Of a DNA stretch of 64,000 nt, positions 35,201 to 47,540 are shown piece by piece. This DNA is from Narthecium ossifragum (lineage: Eukaryota > Streptophyta > Magnoliopsida > Dioscoreales > Nartheciaceae), in assembly GCA_963920575.1 (NCBI GenBank), contig OY986975.1:2064650-2128649 (forward strand), in the 5' to 3' direction. The translations under genes were made by a program, and so were the position numbers. The notes beneath the pieces are model-generated. The model was not told where the DNA came from, made no database searches, and saw only the letters and a program-made list of their open reading frames with translations. Every line of letters starts with the position of its first letter. Position 1 is the stretch's first letter.

Positions 35201-36068
35201 TCTCACATAGCGTGAAAAGCTCTAACCAATCCTTTCTAGATATGACATGAAGTAAGGAAGTCTATGAAAATGGAGGAAAACATAGCACCCCACTTCTTTG
35301 ATGATGCTTGATCTGGACATTGTCCCTAATAGCGCATGCAATCATAATTGAACAGCTAGCTAAATTATCCGAAACATGATCCACCATATAGAGAGCTATT
35401 GGATTCGCATCTGCTAGCACAACTTAAACAATGAACAGGCAGGAATTCTCTTCCTGAACTTAGAATATTTGTTCTTCCGATAATCATAAAATTCAAGTTA
35501 ACAAATTGCAGTAGCCATATATCTCTTTCTTCAATGTCTGGCTGGGCCCCAAAAAAATCCCCATATCTTCTAATAATTCGTGTTCTACAATTTGATCCCG
35601 ATCCTATAAGGCTATCCTATCATCAAAACAACATTCAAAATTGAAGACACGCCACGCAAGTCCAGCGCGACCAAATCTCGAAAAGTTCCCAACGGGCGAA
35701 TCAAACGAAAACCTCTCATCTAATCCGGTAATACTTAGCGCTCCAATTAGAACAAGAAACCCAGACGAGGGAATAGGGAATCGGGAAAAAGGCTTTATTT
35801 TTACATTCGATTCGGGCGCTAAGAGGGGAGGGGACTCACCGGAAATGGCCTTGAGGACGGCTTCTTGCGGCGGGCCCCGGTCGTCCAGGGGAGGGGAGGC
35901 GGGGGAGGGCGCCTCGCCATGGGAGCACTTCAGAGGAGCGGCTCCGGGGAAAACCCTAACCCTGACCCAAGGAGCGGCGGCGAGTGCGCTAGGTCGGTGG
36001 AATGGGAGCCATAGCCATGGCTCCGAGAAGAGGACAACCGAGGAATGCGTAGAGGTCCTGTACGCCAT
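32252..36068 (-). CDS. DUF493 (YbeD-like) protein, probably plastid, five exons
   Basis: Exons on the minus strand: 36068-35840, 34855-34752, 34333-34220, 32541-32458 and 32308-32252. All are GT-AG and in frame, giving 195 residues. Exon 1 encodes a basic, alanine/serine/proline-rich leader with almost no acidic residues for the first ~50 residues, fitting a chloroplast transit peptide. Exons 2-5 form a DUF493 (PF04359) domain related to bacterial YbeD, an ACT-like fold of unknown function. Key blocks are DEWLALDQK, VNLYPMVREFTAIGTGGDDF, VLQHPITE, GKYVSVNIGPIQVDSSEQ and the terminal YNAMRRDDRMKYFL. Length and ending match plant homologues. The first in-frame ATG (36068) opens the leader. It is divergent from the dCMP deaminase gene, 1.4 kb away. 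Role unknown; a regulatory or small-ligand function would be a guess. Confidence 0.88.
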
Positions 36069-36477
36069 CTCTCCTTAGATTTTCCTTTAAAAAGCGTGCG
36101 CCTCACGGTGTGGTATTTATAGTGTCCGAACCAGGGCTTAATGGGCTTCACTTAGGCCCGGGAAAGTTTCCAGGCCCATTTTGATTAGCGGGCCTATTGA
36201 TTTCATCTTGGCATTTTGCACACTCATTTGATGCATACTCATAAAATAATGGCTTAGTGAATATAAAAATAATGAAACTTTTTTATTATATATGCATTGA
36301 ATTGCGTGACACCATAATTGTTTTTGTCATCCGTTTTCAAAGAGGAAAATTATATTATTATAGTTTTCTTTTATATATCATGCTTTTATCTCGAGTCTAA
36401 AGATTCCCGGTTTAACAAATATTACACTACATTACTACTGGACGGGATCCACGCATCCCTTGGATCCCACGGATCCA

Positions 36478-36607
36478 GGGCGCGTTTGGATCGCCGTCGA
36501 ATCCCATTTTCGGCGTTCACGTGAGAAGAGCGGACGTCGTTTTTGGAATCCGAGGAGCGGATTTCGGATTCCGAATTCCAGATCCACCCCTCCACCAAAT
36601 GGACCCT
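36478..36607. mobile_element. Short MITE-like element with GGGnnCnTTTGG ends
   Basis: The left end gggcgcgtttggatc and the reverse complement of the right end (gggtccatttggtgg) are similar. The interior has ggaatcc/ggattcc words like the 31156-31364 element, so the two may be related. It lies in the divergent promoter region between the DUF493 and dCMP deaminase genes. Target duplication not clear. Confidence 0.45.
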
Positions 36608-36959
36608 AAAAGAAGCAAAAGGTTGAGAGCATAGGACGTTGGAAATGATTTCAAGTAAAAGGAGAAAAACAATTCTATGCCAGGCTCACGGAATCAACTA
36701 TTCAACCTTATAAAGATAAAAGATTGATAAGTTCATATCTATGGAAATGCTTTCTATGCCACGACTCGTTGGTATGAGAATAAAGAGCCCATACTTATCT
36801 CTAAACAGTTTTTTCTATTTCAATTAATCATTATTTATTTATTCTCATTCCATTTATTACTATCACTCTACTTTATTTTATTCTCATTTTTTCTAATTTC
36901 AAAATCTCTTATACCGGAATAAGCTAACCTAATGCCAAACTAGTCAGAGACTCTTTATC

Positions 36960-37215
36960 ATGAATTAGTATTCAAAACTAATTATAAGATAAATATGATC
37001 CAAAATTCAAAGATTATGTTTACTCGATCTTCTATTATATAAGTTCAGCTTTTACGAGTTACAATCTGACTCATTTATTTTCTCATGCGTGACAACCAAG
37101 TCATAGAGAACTGAGGAGAGAAAGACGTGACAGTTGAATCATAAAGAGATGAGGAGAGAGAGGGCAATGAGACGGGGTGATTACCCATGTCACATGGCAA
37201 AGACCCACCTAGTTT
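36960..37215. repeat. Remnant related to the 20553-20985 TIR element
   Basis: The right part (cgtgaca, tcataaagagatgaggagag, gattacccatgtcac, gacccacctag) parallels 20840-20985 in order and spacing. The left end is missing or too diverged. Confidence 0.5.
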
Positions 37216-37505
37216 GAAAAATATAACAACAACATGGTCATAATATGCAATCATGTCTTGAGATTGAGACACGACGACGGTTAAAATTTAAAAACCCGCG
37301 AAATTCCATTTCCCCCTCTTTCTCATTAATTCTCCCTTAGGTTAATTTTTCATCTAATGAAAATGCTTTTAAAATATATGTTTATATATTCGTTTCTTTC
37401 TCAAGCAACTGCTTGATGCGAACTCGAGAAGAAAACCTTTCCCGCCGGCATTTCTTATCCATTTCACTCCTCTCTCTCCCCCCCTCCTCTCGCCGGCGCC
37501 CCACC

Positions 37506-40500
37506 ATGAATGCCCGGGACCTCGCCGTCGTCTCCATCTCCGCCGCCATCGGAGCCCTCGCCTCGTTCCTCTCCTTCCGCCTTCTATCCAAGAACTCCAG
37601 TGCGCTATCCTTTTCCCCTCCTCCCTCCGAGAACGGATGCCCCTCGGCGTCGGCCTCGCCCCCCCGGAGCCCCTTCGATCCATCCAAGCGCAAGGGGTTT
37701 AGCGATCGAAACTTCCTACTGTTTAGTCTATTAATCCATGAGTGATTTCGAGGCTAATGTTGGGGTTTCTTTAGGTACTTATCGTGGGACGATTACTTCA
37801 TGGCGATCGCGTTCCTCTCCGCCAAGCGGTCCAAGGATCCCAACCGCCAGGTTGGCTTTCAAAAAAACCCGCTTTTCTCTATTCTTTTTGAAATTATTGG
37901 CGCCTCCCAAAGTGTTCCTTTGATCAACTTTTCATCTGTTCCAAGCTCAATGTGTTAGAAACATGGAAAAGTGGTTAATTGGCTTACACTTCCTAAGATT
38001 TCAACAAATTCCAATGTAGGCTTAAGTAAGCTCGAATACGATTTTAACTGTCTGTGCGAGCTCATTGTTCATGATGACGAGTTGATGTAGAACAATGCGC
38101 ATTGTTGATCGCCATGTAATTTCAAGGATAAGTATGTAGCACTTCTATCAAATATTTAAGCTAATATGTTTAGAGCTTGGTATTGAAGTGCTAACACCTA
38201 GTATAAAGTGCCTGTGCCTGCGCCCTTCAACAGGATTAGCTAAAATGTTTGCTAGATGCTATCTTTCGAAAGTAACCTAGTCAAGGATTGCCATTCCATG
38301 GCACGGACCATGCCAACCATAGAATTTGTCGATGTCTCAGAGCCAGGAAGCCAGAGGGTTTTGGGTGGTTCCACAGGGTCCGAGAAGGGTTTAGATGGGT
38401 TTCAAATGGCTCTCAAAATCTAATATTGTTTTCCGGCATTCTTCTTCTTCTCCAGCGAAGCTGCTCTGAATTGATTAAAAGTGAAAAGGCAGAGGATGGG
38501 ACTAACTGCCGCTATTTTCATTGGATTGTCAGAGGTAGAAAAAATGTCTAATTCAAACTTTTACCTCGACATCATTGGGGTTTGAGATCTACTACCACTA
38601 TCGTCATAGGATTGGGTTATGAAGATTGAGAACTATGTGCAAATTGGTAAGGCCTCAGTGTCTCCCGACCGGCATAAAGCAAAGTGCTGCCTGAAACTCA
38701 AATGTTTTTGGTCGCCACAAACCAATATCAAATAATTGCCACGATAATTTTTGTGGTAATAAGTCTTTGGCACGATATATCTCAACCAACCTCTGTTTTG
38801 GCCAACATGGATATCCTTGAGGTCACTCATAGTTCCCTGACTTGTCTTGCTAAGCTGTTATGTGATGTAACTTTCATGTTAAACTGCCACTGGGTGCTGC
38901 TTAATGTCAAGAATTTTGCTGGTTATGATTTTCTATCTATTGTTTACTTGACACACGATTTTATCCAACGAGTTGATCTCAAGTGATAGGTTCTCTTGTC
39001 TTTCAAGGCTTGTATTCTCTCTGATGTCCATGTAGACCCATTATAATCCTTTTACCATAAATTTTTGGGACTCTTTCAAAACCATCTGTTCGAGAATTCA
39101 GATCTTGGGTTCAGTCAGGGTCTTAATCGAGCAGGTCCTTTATTATCATGGCCCTAAAGTAGTCGACTCCATTCATAGGAATCAATTGCAGGTCATCTTT
39201 CTTACATTCTTTCACTAGTTTTCTCTGAGGCTTGATTTCTCTGCTTTCTGCTTTCATTTCTAGTTTGTGGTGGCCTTATGTTTACATCTTAGTGTGGAAA
39301 CGCAATGCATTGCTCGTCTCGGAGTTTGCAAAAACTTTGTTGATAGTATCCTTTTCATTGTTGTTTTGCTTGATCTGTATCAAATACTATGTCTTAGGTT
39401 GGAGCTTGCCTGGTCAGTCAGAGTGGAATAATTCTTGGTGAGCTTTATTTTTTGAAGTGCAATTTTGGAAAGTTTTTGTCTGCCAAGGAACTCATGCAGA
39501 TCAAATACTAATCTCTTTAAACACCAGAAACTGTGTGGTTTCTTCTCACTTGAGTTTGGTATATTAATAAGTTTTGCCACCTTTTCTTTCATTGACCATG
39601 AATGGACCAATTATGGAACCAATCCATGTTCTGTTGTTGTATGGGCCAGGGGGGCATTGTATAAATGTTTCATGATGTTATCATGCTTATCTTTCTTGAA
39701 TAATCTAGCCTTTATCACTCCCACGGATTAAGCTTGGACAATTTCTCAGCTGCTTATGAAGCCTATATGCAATTTTCTGACTTTAAAATGTATCACTTTA
39801 GTTAAAGGACCTCTTATTCCACAATAAAAGGCAGCAAAGAACTGCAGTCAGGAAAGAATATTCAGTGAAAGTTACATATTTTTCAAATGGACTTCTCACA
39901 CATTACATTTTAACTAGATGTATTTCCCTCTCACAGGCACATAGGGCCAATGCATTATCTCTGCTTTTATCTTGTCCGGTACATAACTGCTGAAGAGTAC
40001 TAGCTAGCAAAGATCAATTAGGAAAGATTTTTACTCTATGGAAATGTAGAAGTATTTAGCAGGATAGAACTCTTTATATATGTTTTTAAAGGACCTTTTA
40101 GATAGTATTTAGAATTCGTATCTTCTTGCGAGGTCTCTTGCATATCTACTGATCTTTTTCATGTTCAGGAATTGGATATAATGGATTTCCAAGAGGTTGC
40201 TCTGATGACAAGCTTCCTTGGGCCAAGGTCAGTAAAATATACATATTGATTAAATTCTGATCATTTTGGAAATGTTCCATTATACCGGGATATCATATTT
40301 TTGACGAACACAAAGGCATGAAGAAATGTATACATCATCTCAACTAGAACAGGTGTAACCCCAAGAAAATGATGCTTGAGCTTCATATATTTCCCTTTAC
40401 ATTAAGAAGATTGAAAGAAATAAGAAAATTATGAGAGAAAAGTTTATAATGCAAACTTCTTTGTTAGTAGCTCATCTATGATATGCTGTTGAACATTAAT

Positions 40501-42832
40501 ACTTGGGACCCTGACTTTTTCTAGATTCTGGAGAGGTCTCAAAGCAAATATTTTTAGAATGGTTGCTGTATGCTTGGTATTGTCATTACTGTGAAACTTT
40601 CAATGTATGTAATTGAAGCTCTCACCAAAGCTTGGTGCTTGAGATTTAAAACTGCTTCATGCAACAGTATTTTATCGCTTTCACTACAAAAAGCAGTACA
40701 ACTTAATGAAAAAAGGTTTAAAATTATCTTGAGGAGGCTTTTATGTGCCTGACTTGAATGCTTAAGGCATGCTGCCTCTGGCTAATGATTGAGCACTTTG
40801 AGGCCTTTGGTGTCTCTAGTATTTTGCATGGCTTCCTTTTCACTTATTTGTTTTGGTAAGATAATTATCCCTACTGTTTTGCGCTGAAGTTTAAAGTTGC
40901 TATGTAGCTTTGCATCTGCTCTTGGTGAATCAATTTTTTCCTTTATATCCATGCAATTGCAGAAATCTGTGACAGGAGACCCTCTAGAGACGAAATATCC
41001 GTAAGTCTCAGTTTCTTTCGGATTCGTGTGTTCAATTCTCTGGGACCATTGTTTTTATTGATATTCTTGAATGCTCTCAAGAAGTAAAAGCTGGTAGTGA
41101 CTATTGTTGTGCTCTTGCAGTTATGTCTGTCATGCTGAAATTAATGCTATCCTAAACACAAATCATGCCTCCGCTGCTGGACAGGTCATCATTCATGCCT
41201 CTAAATTTCTTTTAGTTTTTTATTTTGACAAGACATCCGACATCTCAATGTTGCTTCCCCCCTGACTGGTGCTTGAATATCTTTGGCTGCCAAGGGCTAG
41301 AATTTGGCCATAGCTACATTTAACCATTGCAATCCTCTTTCATAATGTTCTGGCTGGCCCTTCCCAAACCCAATCCAACTGTTTGATTAAATCAATGTTA
41401 GTCATTATTGCAATTTGATGGAGGTGTCTACTTTTGATGTGGGCACTTGGCCTCTCCGTTTATTAGGTTTTTTTCTTCTTATGCCATATCCCCTTTTGTA
41501 ACAAAAATCCGAGCTAGTACACAATTTTGGTTTACAGGGTTTTTGGCTTCAGCCTAGATAATCATTACATCCTGGCTTATGCTCTTGAGTGAAATGCATG
41601 TCCTTCCTAGGGTTAGCCTGAAATCTGGATTCTGCTTGAGTTTAGTTTGGAAAACTCATTTTAAGCTGGCCTAGATAATCATTACTTAACCCAATGTATG
41701 GTTTATTAGTTGAGTTCTCCCTTCATCTGTCTATCATGTGTTCCAGCAAATGCAAAGTGCACTTTTGTTGGTACTTTAAGTTGTTGATTGCAGACCTTAG
41801 GGAGATGGATGCTGATGGAGATGATTAGGATTAACTGTAAATGTGTTTGCCCAACTATAAGAAAGACTTAACTAGTAGTATTTTCTGAAGGTGTATTTTG
41901 TCAGCTACTTATGTTTTATTGTCCACCGCTTTTACCTCTTTCCGGCAGAAGGTTGTCTAAAAGGGCTTCAAATTTTTGGTATGTTTGCAGAGACTATATG
42001 TTACCATGTTCCCATGCAATGAATGCGCAAAAATCATCATCCAGGTTGGTGGCCTCGTATTACGCTTGAATGACTATCATTTCTATATATGCTTTAAGGG
42101 CAGAAAAATTGATTCACTGATTGGATAGTGCTTCTGTTCATTTGTGTAACCTTTTGCTCTAACATAAGTTGCAACCAGGGAAGCAACAGCTGTGTGAGTT
42201 GAATTCTAGGATGAGATGAAGTAGCAAATACGTGAGTTGAAGATTCAAGAGAATTATCACTGATCTTGGAATAAGGATAGTACTTTCGATGGAAAACTTT
42301 GGACTAACTGTTGAACAATCTGCAATGGAACAAATTTGACATCATGAGAATTTGAATCTTAGGGGACAAGCTTGGTATTGATTAGGAGAATTGATCATAA
42401 GGTGTTGGGATCCCATATAATGATTGACCAGGCATATTTTCATCTAAGTAACCAGACAATGGAAAAGAGTCTCTCAAGTTATTGATAGGAGCAATGGATA
42501 ATGCACATCATACTTCATGCCTTTGTTCTGAAATCATGATTTTGGTACTGTGAACTTTTTTATAGTGAAAAAAAAGTTGATGATTATTTGCAGTCAGGTG
42601 TCACTGAAATTATATACTTTGTGGAGAAAAGATTAAGCAATTCAGATACTGCATACATTGCTTCTCACAAATTATTGGCTATGGCTGGTGTTAAGGTAGC
42701 GACAGCTCATATATTTCACTTCTGAACTTCTGGTTTTCTAACTGATATTCACAACTTCGTGCATCTGGCTTGTAGGTTAGGAGGCACCAGCCACAAATGA
42801 CACAAATCTCAATCAAATTTGAAGAGCCTTAG
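37506..42832 (+). CDS. Deoxycytidylate (dCMP) deaminase, nine exons
   Basis: Converts dCMP to dUMP, supplying thymidylate synthase in pyrimidine deoxynucleotide synthesis. Exons: 37506-37696, 37775-37850, 39398-39437, 40169-40227, 40963-41000, 41121-41184, 41991-42044, 42594-42695 and 42776-42832. All are GT-AG and in frame, giving 226 residues. The N-terminus carries a hydrophobic segment ([20 protein letters not shown]) as a possible anchor. The deaminase domain begins at [20 protein letters not shown] and continues [31 protein letters not shown]. The zinc site is HAE (exon 6, in [11 protein letters not shown], with glutamate as proton shuttle) and PCNEC (exon 7). The C-terminus ends ISIKFEEP. 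The ATG at 37506 has a good context (caccatgaa). A SINE-like element is inserted exactly at the stop codon, which is kept. Nucleotide substrate is inferred from family. Confidence 0.92.
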
Positions 42833-43212
42833 TAGCATTTGATCTGCCGGGCTCAGTAGCGAGGGCTTGTAACCCGAGTGGGGGCATTCAGGATGGCTCG
42901 GACGGTTAGCCATGGGCTGAGGGTTGGGTGCAGTCGGCGCGATTTGCTGGCACGCCCGTTCCAAGGGGAGAGTTGAGCCATGTGACTCGGGCGAAGGCCT
43001 GGGCCATGTTGGCACTTAGAGTGGTGGGGCACGCGTCAGGTTGGTTTCACAGAGCAGCGAAGACCTCCTGCTCTCTTCGGTGGAAGGATCACGAGCCGGT
43101 GCGCTCTGCTCCCAAATCACCCTCAGTCCGGGCCTTAATTGGACGGCCATCTTTGAAAAAAACTAGCCTTTTAGGCTCAACTCATCAAAAAAAAAATAGT
43201 AGCATTTGATCT
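42830..43212 (+). mobile_element. SINE-like retroposon with 16-bp target duplication
   Basis: The element body is 42846-43196 (about 350 bp). Identical flanking repeats tagtagcatttgatct lie at 42830-42845 and 43197-43212. The 3' end is a run of 10 A; the body is GC-rich with no ORF. The 5' end (gccgggctcagtagcgaggg) resembles a tRNA-type A box (ggctcagtag). A degenerate B box might be present (gagggttgggtgcagtc near 42920), but this is weak. Target duplication plus A tail shows target-primed insertion. The first three bases of the left duplication are the TAG stop of the dCMP deaminase gene. Confidence 0.85.
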
Positions 43213-44077
43213 ATACCCTAGTTTTCATTGGTATCATTTCAGATAATGTCCGGCTTTGTAGATGTCTTGGAGAAGGGCATTATTTGATGTCTGAAATGCG
43301 TCCTGATGATTCTATATCAGTTTGTTCTTGTAAACTTAAAATTATGTGTTCTTATCCAGTCTCAAATGGCATAGAGTATCCTATACTCCAATGCATTTGG
43401 TTTGGGGCCTTTGGGCTTATCACTTTACTTCAGAGAAGTGATTAGGAAATTAGAACGTATGCCCTTGTTCTTGTATATTTTATGAACATGGCATCTTACG
43501 TTTGTGAAAAACTTCAAATAAGCTTTTGAATATTAATTGGAATTCGATTCATCAAGGCATGCTACTGAAGAAATTTCAAGGAATAAACTCTGAGAAGAAC
43601 TGCCTAGTGCCTATTTATCAAAGCAATTTGCTTTAGCTTTTTGTACTCTGTCCTAACTACTGAAGTTATTACAGTGATTGTGTACCAATTAGTTTGATCT
43701 TATGTGTTCTTGGTGGTTTTTTTTGTCTTTGAGATTGTTGCTGAGCATAAGGCCCATCAATGGCTAAAGTGTTGATGAACTAAGATTACAACCGAGTCTT
43801 GTAGTCACAATGATCACCTAGATGGTCTAATACAGGCATTTACAAACTTTTGGATGATTACATTCTACGCTTACCAATTGTAGCCTCTAGAGGCACTCAT
43901 GCTAATAATACACTGTTACATACATTTCATGCAACACCTGACAGGAAGGAACCACAAACTTAAAATTACAGGTAACTTCTCCAATCATACATCTCAATTT
44001 AACTTCCAGATCTACATAAGATTTACATCATTCTCTGCCTCATGAAAATGTCCGTCATTGTTCTCCGTTTTCCTTCT
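43213..44077. other. Convergent intergenic region
   Basis: Shared 3' flanks of the dCMP deaminase (+) and LHCA2 (-) genes. No further gene or element recognised. Confidence 0.6.
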
Positions 44078-45776
44078 TCACTTGAAAGCCTGAAGATTAA
44101 GAGCAGGTAAAGTCAGTACCAAAACACTAAACTCTATTCTTTAGAGTTCATATTATATGTCATCTTTTTAGTACTTACTGAGAAGATGTTTGCATGACCA
44201 GGATCAGCAAGGTGGGCAAAGAGGTTATCAATTGGCCCTGTGCCAGTGTAGATTGCTTGGAACCATGCGCCCATCACGGCCAGCATTGCCAGTCTCCCAT
44301 TCTTGATCTCCTTTACCCTCAGCTCCATGATCTTCTCAGGTGATCCACTTCCCCATCCAAGAGGATCAAACCAGAATCCACCAGGGTATCCTACATCGGT
44401 TCCAGTGAGCTTATTGTTTGGGAAAATGGGGTCTGTGCTCACGCAACCGGGCTGGATGATATCAGCCCACCGCCTCCCCTCGGCCCATCCAATTAAGATC
44501 AGCTCGATCACAAAGAGTGTGGTGGTGTCCGTGAAGTATTCCTGTTCTCCGGCTGTGTACCATGATGGAGTGTTTAAGATGCCAATCTTGGTGAGGAGTT
44601 CTGGGATGAAGATGCCAGCTGCACCAAGCATTGCCCATCTGCAGTGCACAAGCTCAGCTTGTTGGTTCCATCTCAGGCTCTCTGGGTCAGATCCTGTTGA
44701 AGATTCACCGCATTCACATTTCAATCATATTTCAGGTGTGATATTTGAGTTTCTTAATCGCATAAACTCATTCTTATGAGTTGCATTTTTTTCCCTTAGT
44801 TTTACATCAGAACCTTTAGTTTTGAAAGGATTGGCTAGATGCTAATGCATTTACAATGATTTCTAAAAGTAGTTTCATACCTATGTTTGGTGAATTTTGT
44901 TTATCCTATCACTAACTAACTTCGGTTTTCCTTACCTATAAATCTTAAAGCTTATAGCATGTTCTCTAGGAAAAAAGTTGGAGGTTATGGGCTTACCAAG
45001 GCCAAGAGGATCAAATCCAAAATCTCCAGGGAGGCTGCACTTAGAAACAAGTCATAAATGTTTCAAACACTAACAAGAATGAGAAAGAACTTTCTTAGTA
45101 TATTGTATTTCCCGACAGCAGCAGGTACCTGCCATCGAGCCATGAAGGGGGAGTGCTGCCTGGGAACCAGATGGGTCTTTCAGAAGCCGCTGCTGATACC
45201 ACTGAAAAGGATCCCCTGGCAATTGGTGCCACCAACCTGCCGCCCTGCTTCAGTTTCCTTCCTCCTAGGAAAGATGTTCCACTCTTCTGAGAACTGAGAA
45301 GTACATCCATTGAAACTATCAGATGGCATGTATCAACAATACAGCTCTAGTTTTGTCTACGTTTATGGTGATCGGCACAGAATCACGACATGAAATATCA
45401 CAACAAAGATCCCATCTGTCCTTCATGGGAAACAATGTTATAGCAGTGGTATCTCAAATCTTTTTCCTTCCTCATATCCATAATATTGATGAATGTGAAT
45501 TGCATTAGTTCATAGAGAAATACTAAATTCAGGAGGAATTTCGAATAAAAATGTAGCCTTACTTTCATTTCTGTCATTTTACATAGTTTACAATTGCAGC
45601 ATTACACTATTCTGCTTTCAAGATTTCCTCTTATCAGAAAAAGTCATGACACTACTTCTTCAACATATGAGATGAGTTGTCTTCTCTAAATGGAGCTTTT
45701 AGATGGAAACTTGCCTGGAGGAAGAGATGGAAACGGCCGCGATCGCAGGAGATGAAGCACAAAGAGAGGCCATCAT
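44078..45776 (-). CDS. LHCA2: Photosystem I light-harvesting chlorophyll a/b protein, Lhca2 type, five exons
   Basis: Nuclear-encoded thylakoid antenna protein of LHCI. Exons on the minus strand: 45776-45715, 45293-45129, 45034-44997, 44693-44179 and 44089-44078, giving 263 residues. Exon 1 begins MMASLCASS, a typical transit peptide; the second methionine (45773) matches the family start. The mature part has [19 protein letters not shown], then [21 protein letters not shown]. Three membrane helices follow. Chlorophyll-binding motifs are [11 protein letters not shown] (helix 1) and [11 protein letters not shown] (helix 3). [20 protein letters not shown] and [16 protein letters not shown] are Lhca2 signatures. 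The last exon adds only AFK. Intron 1 most likely uses a GC donor (ccag|gcaagt) paired with acceptor 45294-45295. An alternative GT donor (45710) with acceptor at 45287-45288 also keeps the frame and changes only a few residues of the transit region. Confidence 0.93.
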
Positions 45777-45879
45777 GTAAGTTGCTCCTCTAGATTCTCT
45801 CTTTGTTTCTGGTGGCAGTGGTGATGTGAGGGAGTGAGGGATAGATAGGAGGGGATATGGTTTAATGCATGGTGAGAGC

Positions 45880-45935
45880 CTTATCTCATGGAGATAGGAG
45901 GGCAGTATTGTGATTCGCTGATGCTTTGACACGTG
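45880..45935 (-). promoter_or_regulatory. LHCA2 promoter elements: I-box and G-box
   Basis: On the minus strand, about 105 and 155 bases upstream of the LHCA2 start, lie GATAAG (45885-45880) and CACGTG (45935-45930). I-box plus G-box pairs are the classic light-responsive module of LHC and RBCS promoters. Function here is inferred from this precedent. Confidence 0.6.
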
Positions 45936-45940
45936 GCTTG

Positions 45941-46383
45941 GAGAATCTAGGTTTTGGTCGCTCAGCCTCGATCTTCTGGTGACATGGAATGCCACTAGAA
46001 ACTGGTGGCTGCCATCCATGCTGGCCCAGATATGTGCTTCAAGATTTGGAAGCAAATGTTTAAGTCCTAATGAACAAGTTAATTTAGGATGGAATTTTAT
46101 TTGACCCTCAAAAAAAACATGTTAGCTAAGTGCTTGTTTTTTTGTCACCACATCATTTCCTCCTCTTTTTTTTTTGGACAATTCTATGCATTCCTATGAG
46201 CATTGTATAATTCTTGCTTCCACTTCCTTTGTTATGAACTCTTTATTGCTTCCTTACTAATGTTTTATCTTTTTTATTCTCTTTTTTCCCCCTTGTAGTA
46301 TTTATTGCCTTTGATCCCATGATGGGTTTGGATAGCTTTCTGAAAAGCATTGATCTAAAGCGTAGGAAAAGTGCAACTTGGGA
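45941..46383. other. Intergenic DNA up to an assembly gap
   Basis: Upstream flank of LHCA2 with T-rich runs. A tatttattgcctttgatccc block near 46297 recurs at about 47366. No gene. Confidence 0.5.
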
Positions 46384-46583
46384 NNNNNNNNNNNNNNNNN
46401 NNNNNNNNNNNNNNNNNNNNNNNNNNNNNNNNNNNNNNNNNNNNNNNNNNNNNNNNNNNNNNNNNNNNNNNNNNNNNNNNNNNNNNNNNNNNNNNNNNNN
46501 NNNNNNNNNNNNNNNNNNNNNNNNNNNNNNNNNNNNNNNNNNNNNNNNNNNNNNNNNNNNNNNNNNNNNNNNNNNNNNNNNNN
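46384..46583. other. Assembly gap (200 N)
   Basis: Exactly 200 N, size probably arbitrary. Confidence 0.99.
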
Positions 46584-47204
46584 CTGTGGGAGAGAAAACC
46601 AGAATTCTCAAGAGGAGAAAACTACTCAAAACTTCATTAATAAAAAAACTAATTGAATTACAAATCCTAAAACTCATTTTATAGAATAAGGAGAGACCAA
46701 TTTACAGATGCACTCAAATTAGGAATTAAACTCAAACCCAATTATTAATGAACTAATCCCGAAATTAAGAAAGAAGAAAACGGCTAGAACTAGGAAAATC
46801 TGTTAAAAATAGTAAATACTGATAACATGTTAAAAAAAGAAAGATTTCCACTAATATGAATTTTTAGGTCATAAAGAAAAGGAATCTGGATCTTTGGAGG
46901 TCCAAGTCATTGAGAGATCGAAGATCTTCGATGAGTCTTGTAGAGCTCGTCGAACCGGTCGAACCGGTCGAAACGGCTGGTCTCACGCCCCGATCGGACA
47001 TCGTGGCCCGAAAGTTATGCCTATCCGACGGTCACGGTCGTACGGAGATCTGAGTCGGACTAAGGGAGTTCGAACACGACTTGAACGCCTAGGGACTCTC
47101 TCTGGATTGGGCTCAGCCAGGTCTGGATCTAGAATTGGTCTTGCATCAAATTCTTCCTTCCACTCGCATTGTCATGGAACCTTTTATAGCTTTCTTACTC
47201 TATT
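46584..47204. other. Repeat-like intergenic DNA
   Basis: Contains short internal repeats such as cgaaccggt(c)cgaaccggtcg near 46950-46970. A plus-strand frame at 46894-47280 is arginine/glycine-rich without a domain. No gene supported. Confidence 0.4.
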
Positions 47205-47540
47205 AAAATTGCCCTTGATCCCACCCTCAAAAGGATTAATCAAGGCATTAAAAAATAATTGCAAATATGAAAAAGGGTGAACCCCTGGATATAAGCCATC
47301 ACCTATGATTAATCTAATACATTAAAAAAACAATTGCAAATAGGAAATGGGTTTTTTTGACTTTATTATTTATTGCCTTTGATCCCATTCTCAAAAGGAT
47401 CAATCTAAGGCATTAAGAAAAATAATTGCAAATAAGCAAAGGGTAACACCTTGAAAGGTTGAATTATTACCTCTAGGATTAATCCAAGACACCAATTAAA
47501 AAACTAATTGCAAATAAAGAAAAAGGGTTAACCCCTGGAA
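47205..47540. repeat. Diverged tandem units upstream of LINE-D
   Basis: Three to four irregular units share (g)attaatc(c)aag(g/a)c, then (a)n, aattgcaaata and (g)aaaagggt(t)aac. One unit also contains tttattgcctttgatcccat. The last unit merges into repeat A, which carries the same start at 59431. Confidence 0.6.

Noticed and set aside
44303..44779. 158-codon plus-strand frame opposite LHCA2 exon 4
   Set aside because: Exact antisense of a conserved antenna-protein exon; shadow frame.
46894..47280. 128-codon Arg/Gly-rich frame
   Set aside because: Its 3' part is the tandem repeat before LINE-D and its 5' part has short internal repeats; looks non-coding.
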